DNA of 10,892 bases from DATENM01 sp045807765 (GTDB lineage Bacteria > Acidobacteriota > Blastocatellia > UBA7656): contig JBJMGU010000050.1 in assembly GCA_045807765.1 (NCBI GenBank), forward strand, positions 1 through 10,892, read 5' to 3'. Both the position numbers and the translations under genes were made by a program. Position 1 is the first letter of the stretch. The number at the start of each line of letters is the position of its first letter. Under the pieces are notes generated by a model. The model did no database searches. It was not told the DNA's origin and was given only the letters and a program-made list of their open reading frames with translations. This document shows positions 6,944-10,892 of the stretch, in pieces.

Positions 6944-7456
6944 ATGAAAACGATCAAGACTTTGGTGCTGACGATTGCCTTAATGCTGACTGGCTACGCT
7001 TACGCGACAGCCGAGGCACAGTCGGTCAACGATCAGGCAAAGGTATCGGCAGCGGCGGCCTGCTGCGCCGATCACGCGGCGTGCAGCATGGAGGATAAGA
7101 GCTGCTGTGCCGAAGGCGCGGCGTGCTGCAAAGACGGCGCGGCGTGCTGTGCGCAAGGCGCGTGCTGTGCCGATCACGCCGCTTGCTGCGCGGAGGGCGC
7201 GGCGTGCTGCAAGGAAGGCGCCGCCTGCTGCAAAGACGGGGCGACGTGCAATCACGCGAGCGCGGATCAGGCGACCGCCAAGGCCGATTGCTGCAAAGCC
7301 GGTGCGGCGTGCTGCAAAGAAGGCGCAGCCTGCTGCGCCAGCGGCGACAAAGCCGACAAGGTGACGGCTAAGGTTCACAGCCATTCGCACGACAAGGCGG
7401 CAAAGGGCGGCTGCTGTGCGGCGGGTAGCTGCAAGATGACGGCTTCCGCGAAGTAA
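6944..7456 (+). CDS. Exported metallothionein-like protein with Cys-Cys heptad repeats
   Basis: 170 residues. The ATG at 6944 has a strong AGGAG (6930-6934) 9 nt upstream; the in-frame ATG at 6935 abuts that site and is rejected. The signal peptide MKTIKTLVLTIALMLTGYAYA is followed by a likely cleavage near residue 25. The mature protein has 27 cysteines, 24 of them in 12 CC pairs, largely in heptads of the form x(D/E/Q)(G/H)AACC (residues 56-102, with flanking units at 36-55 and 115-131). A His run HSHSH (145-149) and a final GGCCAAGSC complete it. There are no aromatics in the repeat. Length and export differ from classical bacterial metallothioneins (BmtA/SmtA, about 55 residues, cytosolic). 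Likely roles are metal buffering or thiol chemistry in the periplasm (inference). A bidirectional terminator follows. Confidence 0.8.
   Translation: MKTIKTLVLTIALMLTGYAYATAEAQSVNDQAKVSAAAACCADHAACSMEDKSCCAEGAACCKDGAACCAQGACCADHAACCAEGAACCKEGAACCKDGATCNHASADQATAKADCCKAGAACCKEGAACCASGDKADKVTAKVHSHSHDKAAKGGCCAAGSCKMTASAK
7109..7249 (+). repeat. 21-bp tandem coding repeat (x-D/E-G-A-A-C-C)
   Basis: Seven consecutive units coding AEGAACC, KDGAACC, AQGACC, ADHAACC, AEGAACC, KEGAACC and KDGATC, one unit being a codon short. Units share GGCGCGGCGTGCTG-like cores, so slippage or unequal exchange could change their number; two further units lie at about 7292-7336. Confidence 0.85.
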
Positions 7457-7477
7457 GCTTCACCTCTCGCCCAAACA

Positions 7478-7511
7478 AAAGCGCGGCTGAGCAATTGCTC
7501 AGCCGCGCTTT
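7478..7511. terminator. Bidirectional intrinsic terminator
   Basis: A perfect palindrome with 17-bp arms (7478-7494 and 7495-7511) centred on AATT, with a GC-rich core, a T-rich tail to the right (CTTTGCTTTT) and an A-rich stretch to the left. It sits between the convergent cysteine-repeat gene and the VWA gene, so it can end both transcripts. Confidence 0.85.
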
Positions 7512-7538
7512 GCTTTTCACACAAGACAGGTTGCTGCT

Positions 7539-8579
7539 CTAGCTGGCTTTGCCGCCCGGCGCGAAGTAGCCGCGGCGGTGGCGCACGTTCAGGTCTTTCT
7601 GATTCTTGACGTGCAATTGAATGGTGCGGAACGAGCCGTCCTTCGCGCCGTTCGATGGCGTATAAGCCAGCACATATTGCGAGCGCAAATCCTCGTCAAT
7701 CTGCGTGAAGGCTTTGTCCAGGTCGCCTTCGTTGCGCGGGAAGAAAGCCCGCCCGCCAGTCTCCTGGGACATCTTCTTGAGCACTCCTGAATCCACTCCG
7801 AAGGCCGGGTCGCCGATGCCGATGCAGTAAACGATGACCTCATTGCGCCACGTTCGCTCGATGGCGTCGCGCATCTTGATCGTGCTTGAGGTGTCTTCGC
7901 CGTCGGTGATCAGGATGATGACGCGGCGGCCCGCCTCGCGCTTGAGCAGATCGTTCGACACCGAATAGACGGCGTCCCTGATGGCCGTCGAGCCGGCGCG
8001 CGAGCCGCCAGTGATGGGCGGCGTGCCACCGACGCGTCCCGATGCGCCCGGCAGCGCGATGCGCACTTCGTCGAGCGCTCGTTCCAGCTTCGCCGGGTCG
8101 GATGTCAGGTTCTGCACCAGCTCGGCCTCACCTTCAAAGGTGATGACCGCGCCGAGGTCTTTGCGCGGGCGCAAGACGCGCTGAAAGAAGCGCGCGCCGG
8201 CAGCCTTCTCCATCGGCAGCGTGTATTCCTCGCTGCCCGAAATATCGATCAGCATAGCGATGGTGATGGCCAGATCGGTCTGCCGCTCGAAGGAAAAGAT
8301 TTGCTGCGGTTTGTTGTCTTCGAGGACTTCAAGGTCGTCCTGCTTGAGATCGTTAATATATCGGTTCGTCTTGTCGGTGATGTTAAAGGGCACGGTGACC
8401 AGTTGCGTGCCGATCTTAATCGGCGTGTCGTCCTGCGCGCCTTCGTCTTCGGGCGACTTCTGGTTTTTCTTGCGCTGTTCGGGCTTCGTCTTGTTGTCTT
8501 GCGCGAAGCTGAACGAGGGGACGACGAGCGCGGCGACGAGCGCGACGAGCATAATGATGGGTACAGCTTTATATTTCAT
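7539..8579 (-). CDS. Exported VWA-domain protein (acidobacterial VWFA-related family), third of three
   Basis: 346 residues. A signal peptide (about 1-26, ending SFSFA) is followed by a charged low-complexity linker rich in Lys, Glu and Asp (27-52), then a short beta segment with DDLEVLEDNKPQQIFSFE. The VWA domain carries a complete MIDAS: DISGS (112-116), Thr198 in GSTAIRDAVY and DGED (226-229), so it should bind a divalent cation and a protein ligand. A Gly-rich insertion (about 178-197) precedes Thr198. The C-terminal part has LRSQYVLAYTPSNGAKDG and ends HRRGYFAPGG, as in the neighbouring copy. Its start codon overlaps the upstream stop as ATGA, implying translational coupling. The family's exact role is not known; envelope-associated adhesion or assembly is a guess. 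Confidence 0.9.
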   Translation of the reverse strand: MKYKAVPIIMLVALVAALVVPSFSFAQDNKTKPEQRKKNQKSPEDEGAQDDTPIKIGTQLVTVPFNITDKTNRYINDLKQDDLEVLEDNKPQQIFSFERQTDLAITIAMLIDISGSEEYTLPMEKAAGARFFQRVLRPRKDLGAVITFEGEAELVQNLTSDPAKLERALDEVRIALPGASGRVGGTPPITGGSRAGSTAIRDAVYSVSNDLLKREAGRRVIILITDGEDTSSTIKMRDAIERTWRNEVIVYCIGIGDPAFGVDSGVLKKMSQETGGRAFFPRNEGDLDKAFTQIDEDLRSQYVLAYTPSNGAKDGSFRTIQLHVKNQKDLNVRHRRGYFAPGGKAS

Positions 8580-9628
8580 TTCTTGACTTCTTCCGTGGCC
8601 GCATAATAACCGCGGCGGTGAATAACACGCACGTCTGGCCGATTGGTCAAACGCACTTCGATGCGCCGGAAGCGCCCGTCTTTGGCGCCGTTCGACGGCG
8701 AATAAGCGAGCAAGTACTGGCTGCGCAATTCGCCTTCAATCTGCCGAAAATCGTCGAGCAATTCGTCCGGCCCGCGGGGAAAGTAAGCGCGACCGCCGGT
8801 CTCTTCCGAGAGGCGGCGCAAGATGTCTTCGCGCACGCCCTCGAAGCGAAAGCGGTCGCCGATGCCGATGGCATAAAGCACGACGCTGGCGCGCCAGGCG
8901 CGGTCAATGGCTTCTTCGAGCTTGCGGCTGCTGGCATTGTCTACGCCATCCGTCAGCAAGATCACCGCGCGCCGGGTGATCTGGTCGTCAGCAGCCGTGC
9001 TGCGCGCAGGGTCACGCGCCAGCACTTCGTCGGCGGTGATGTAGACGGCATCGTAAAGCGCCGTCGCTTGCCGGCGGCTGGAAGCCGCGCCGAAGCGGCG
9101 GGCGTATTGAATCTCATCAAACGCGCGGTTGAGCGTTTCGACGCGCGAGGTCAATCCCTGAACCAGATCAACATCGTCTTGAAAGGTCAGGATAGCCGCC
9201 GAGTCTTTGCCCGGACGCAGGATCGAGCGCAGGAATTCGCCCGCCGCCGACTTCTCTTGCGGGAAGGTGTATTCCTGGCTGCCCGACAGGTCCATTAGGA
9301 TGGCGATGTTGATGGGCAGCGTCGTTTCGCGCTTGAAGGTGAAGAGCTGTTGCGGTCGCCCATCTTCGAGCACCGTGACCTCTTCCTGTCGGATGTCGCC
9401 GATAATGCGGTTGTTGCGATCAACGGCGCTGAAGGTCAGGTTGACCAGGTCCGTGCCGAGCCGCACGGCTTCGTCGCTGCCCGGAATGCCGTCATCTTTA
9501 TCTTTCGGCTGCGGCGCGGGCGGCTTCGACTTCTGCTCATTGGTCGGGCGCGCCGCAGGCTTCTGCGCCGCTGCGGATGCGGCAAGCAAGGCAACAATGG
9601 CGATTAAGGCGACGGTTCGTAAGAACAT
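8576..9628 (-). CDS. Exported VWA-domain protein (acidobacterial VWFA-related family), second of three
   Basis: 350 residues. The signal peptide (about 1-21, ending SAAA-Q) is followed by a Pro/Lys-rich linker (23-50). The MIDAS is complete: DLSGS (113-117), Thr189 in QATALYDAVY and DGVD (227-230). Much of its length aligns with the downstream gene by eye: EVTVLEDGRPQQLFTF, ILRPGKD, LRSQYLLAYSPSNGAKDG and HRRGYYAA all have close counterparts, so the two are tandem paralogues. An extra segment (about 205-219) before the central strand is not in the others. The start at 9628 has CGGAG a few bases upstream. Its last codons overlap the next start by 4 bp. Confidence 0.9.
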   Translation of the reverse strand: MFLRTVALIAIVALLAASAAAQKPAARPTNEQKSKPPAPQPKDKDDGIPGSDEAVRLGTDLVNLTFSAVDRNNRIIGDIRQEEVTVLEDGRPQQLFTFKRETTLPINIAILMDLSGSQEYTFPQEKSAAGEFLRSILRPGKDSAAILTFQDDVDLVQGLTSRVETLNRAFDEIQYARRFGAASSRRQATALYDAVYITADEVLARDPARSTAADDQITRRAVILLTDGVDNASSRKLEEAIDRAWRASVVLYAIGIGDRFRFEGVREDILRRLSEETGGRAYFPRGPDELLDDFRQIEGELRSQYLLAYSPSNGAKDGRFRRIEVRLTNRPDVRVIHRRGYYAATEEVKK

Positions 9629-9650
9629 GATTCTCCGAGTGCCAATTAAT

Positions 9651-9733
9651 GAGTGATGAGTTGAAAGTGATGAGTAGGAAGACGATGCGCTGCATGTCGC
9701 GCGCCCTTCACTGATTACTCATCACTCATCACT
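9651..9733. repeat. GAGTGATGAGT-type short repeats as an inverted repeat
   Basis: GAGTGATGAGT (9651-9661) and AGTGATGAGT (9666-9675) are matched by the inverted copies in ACTCATCACTCATCACT (9717-9733), which abut the stop codon of the first VWA gene. The arms can form a 10-12 bp stem. It fills most of the 105-bp gap between two VWA genes and may be a dispersed intergenic repeat or an mRNA-stabilising structure. Confidence 0.65.
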
Positions 9734-10699
9734 TTAATACGTGTATCCCTCTTTGTACGACAGGTGGCCGTCGGCGCTGATCAGCTTGAGCTTGATCTCG
9801 CGGCGCTTGGCGATCTTTTCCTGAACAGTCGGGCGGTAATAAATGACGTACTCCTGTCGCAGGTCTTGTGCAACCTGGGTGAAAGCTTTGAACAGATCGA
9901 TCTTTTCTGACGGCAGAAAAATCTGCCCGCCGGTGGCCTCACACAAACGGCGCAGCTCTTTATCATCCGACGTTTCGACCAGCCCCGACCCCGTGCCTTT
10001 AAAGTTCTTGGTGCTGATGCCAAAGATAGTCACGTCGTAGCGCTGCGCCATCTCGATGGCGTCGCGGAGCGAATGCTCGCTTGCGGTGTCTTCGCCGTCC
10101 GACAACACAACGATGATGCGCCGCGCGTCGCCAAACAGGTTCGCCAGCTTCTCTTCAATGATGCGGTAGACGGCATCGTAAATGCGCGTGTAGCCGCCGG
10201 CCTTGACCTTGCGAATCGCCTTGATCAGCAGCTCCTGATTGTCGGTGAAGTCCTGGTGCAGCTCGACGTCAGAATCAAACGTCGTGAACGAGACTTGATC
10301 CCTGCGGCGATAAGTCGTGACTGTGGCGACAAAATCTTCGGCGGCGTCTTTCTCGAACGGCAGCTTGAGCTTGACGCTGTTGCTGGTGTCCATCAGCACG
10401 GCGATGTTGAGCGGCAGCTTGCTCGGCGCAATGAAGGTTTCGATCTTTTGCCGCTTGCCGTCTTCGTAGACTTCGAAGTTCCTCTCGGTCAGGCCGGGGA
10501 CGAATTTGCCTTTGGCCTTGACGGTGACTGGCAGGCGGACTTCATAAACGCCGACCTTGGTGGTCTGATCGTCCTGAGCCGCCGGCTGCGGTTTCTTCTG
10601 CTGGGGCTTGTCGGCAGGCTTTTGCGCAAACGTCAACGCGCTCGCGAACAGCGAAATGGCGACAGCACAGCTAATGATTACGGATGAACGTCTCATCAC
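9734..10699 (-). CDS. Exported VWA-domain protein (acidobacterial VWFA-related family), first of three
   Basis: 321 residues from the GTG at 10699; GGAGG (10710-10714) lies 10 nt upstream of it and 13 nt from the alternative ATG at 10696, which differs by one residue. A signal peptide (about 1-25, ending LTFA-Q) precedes a Lys/Pro/Gln linker (27-45). A beta segment with RNFEVYEDGKRQKIETF leads into the VWA domain, whose MIDAS is complete: DTSNS (104-108), Thr171 in GYTRIYDAVY and DGED (201-204). It lacks the SPSNGAKDG and HRRGY blocks shared by the other two and ends in KEGYTY, so it is the most divergent of the trio. It is first in the predicted operon, behind a good promoter. Confidence 0.9.
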   Translation of the reverse strand: MMRRSSVIISCAVAISLFASALTFAQKPADKPQQKKPQPAAQDDQTTKVGVYEVRLPVTVKAKGKFVPGLTERNFEVYEDGKRQKIETFIAPSKLPLNIAVLMDTSNSVKLKLPFEKDAAEDFVATVTTYRRRDQVSFTTFDSDVELHQDFTDNQELLIKAIRKVKAGGYTRIYDAVYRIIEEKLANLFGDARRIIVVLSDGEDTASEHSLRDAIEMAQRYDVTIFGISTKNFKGTGSGLVETSDDKELRRLCEATGGQIFLPSEKIDLFKAFTQVAQDLRQEYVIYYRPTVQEKIAKRREIKLKLISADGHLSYKEGYTY

Positions 10700-10768
10700 G
10701 AAAGGGGAACCTCCGACATATGGGTCTGATGCACGGGATGCAAAATCACGATGCTTTGCTAAATCAAA

Positions 10769-10798
10769 ATTATAGAGGCCGCCGCGAAGCAGTGTCCA
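10769..10798 (-). promoter_or_regulatory. Sigma-70-type promoter of the VWA operon
   Basis: On the minus strand TGGACA (10793-10798, 5/6) and a perfect TATAAT (10769-10774) are 18 bp apart. The predicted start near 10762 gives a leader of about 60 nt. No competing gene lies upstream in the window. Confidence 0.6.
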
Positions 10799-10816
10799 GT
10801 AATAAGAAACAGACGC

Positions 10817-10892
10817 GGCGACACGGCGACACGGCGACGCAGGGAGAGAAAGGTAAAGGCCATCATCTAGTCTTATCCTTCGCCGTGTCGCC
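10817..10892. repeat. GGCGACAC tandem repeat with inverted copy at the window edge
   Basis: GGCGACAC-GGCGACAC-GGCGACGC (10817-10840) is an 8-bp tandem repeat. TCGCCGTGTCGCC (10880-10892) is the exact inverted copy of 13 bp of it (10817-10829 or 10825-10837) and runs into the window end. The 40-odd bases between show nothing recognisable. It may be one end of a larger palindromic intergenic element. Confidence 0.65.

Noticed and set aside
7046..7336. Regular repeats that could be taken for a CRISPR array
   Set aside because: The periodicity is 21 bp, in frame, codes AACC heptads, and has no unique spacers.
6980..7390. 136-codon minus-strand frame and plus-strand frames within the Cys-repeat gene
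   Set aside because: Low-complexity Ala/Arg translations that are by-products of the repeated GC-rich coding units; the Cys frame has the ribosome site and signal peptide.
8618..9298. 226-codon plus-strand frame opposite the second VWA gene
   Set aside because: Antisense to a protein with a full MIDAS and signal peptide; the translation has no recognisable domain.
10073..10687. 204-codon plus-strand frame opposite the first VWA gene
   Set aside because: Mirror of the VWA coding frame, with no ribosome site or domain supporting it.

Overview
The window (10,892 bp, GC-rich, about 60% by eye) looks like chromosomal DNA of an Acidobacteriota member, perhaps of the Blastocatellia type. The main reason is the run of three secreted von Willebrand factor A proteins that resemble the 'VWFA-related acidobacterial domain' family (TIGR03436). 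This placement is by family recognition only; no database search was run.

Layout, left to right. (1) 2-1408, +: the C-terminal part of a secreted subtilisin-like (S8) protease with three S-layer-homology-like repeats, ended by a 17-bp hairpin. (2) 1567-2566, +: a small, very basic secreted protein of unknown function, then rsmG (16S rRNA m7G527 methyltransferase). (3) 2567-2939: the only gap over 300 bp. It has no convincing gene, but holds a full-consensus sigma-54 (-24/-12) promoter pointing right, followed by a 172-bp set of five nested inverted repeats. Together these suggest an undescribed structured small RNA that ends at the serS 3' end. (4) 2940-4229, -: serS (seryl-tRNA synthetase), divergent from pgeF (4359-5270, +; peptidoglycan-editing purine nucleosidase family). 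(5) 5414-6079, -: an exported protein made of two tandem cupin domains, convergent with pgeF across a 25-bp perfect hairpin. (6) 6330-7456, +: two Cys-Cys-rich exported or membrane proteins, the second a metallothionein-like heptad-repeat protein with 27 cysteines. They sit behind a promoter with two CRP/FNR-type palindromes centred at -41.5 and -63.5 from the predicted start. (7) 7539-10699, -: three VWA proteins, two joined by an ATGA start/stop overlap, with a strong sigma-70-type promoter at the right and a bidirectional terminator at the left. (8) Right edge: GGCGACAC tandem repeats forming an inverted repeat cut by the window end.

How the parts relate. Housekeeping genes (rsmG, serS, pgeF) alternate with envelope or exported proteins. 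All convergent pairs are separated by long hairpins. The most interesting accessory parts are the sigma-54/structured-RNA locus and the CRP/FNR-controlled double-cysteine protein pair, which may form a metal- or redox-handling unit (inference).
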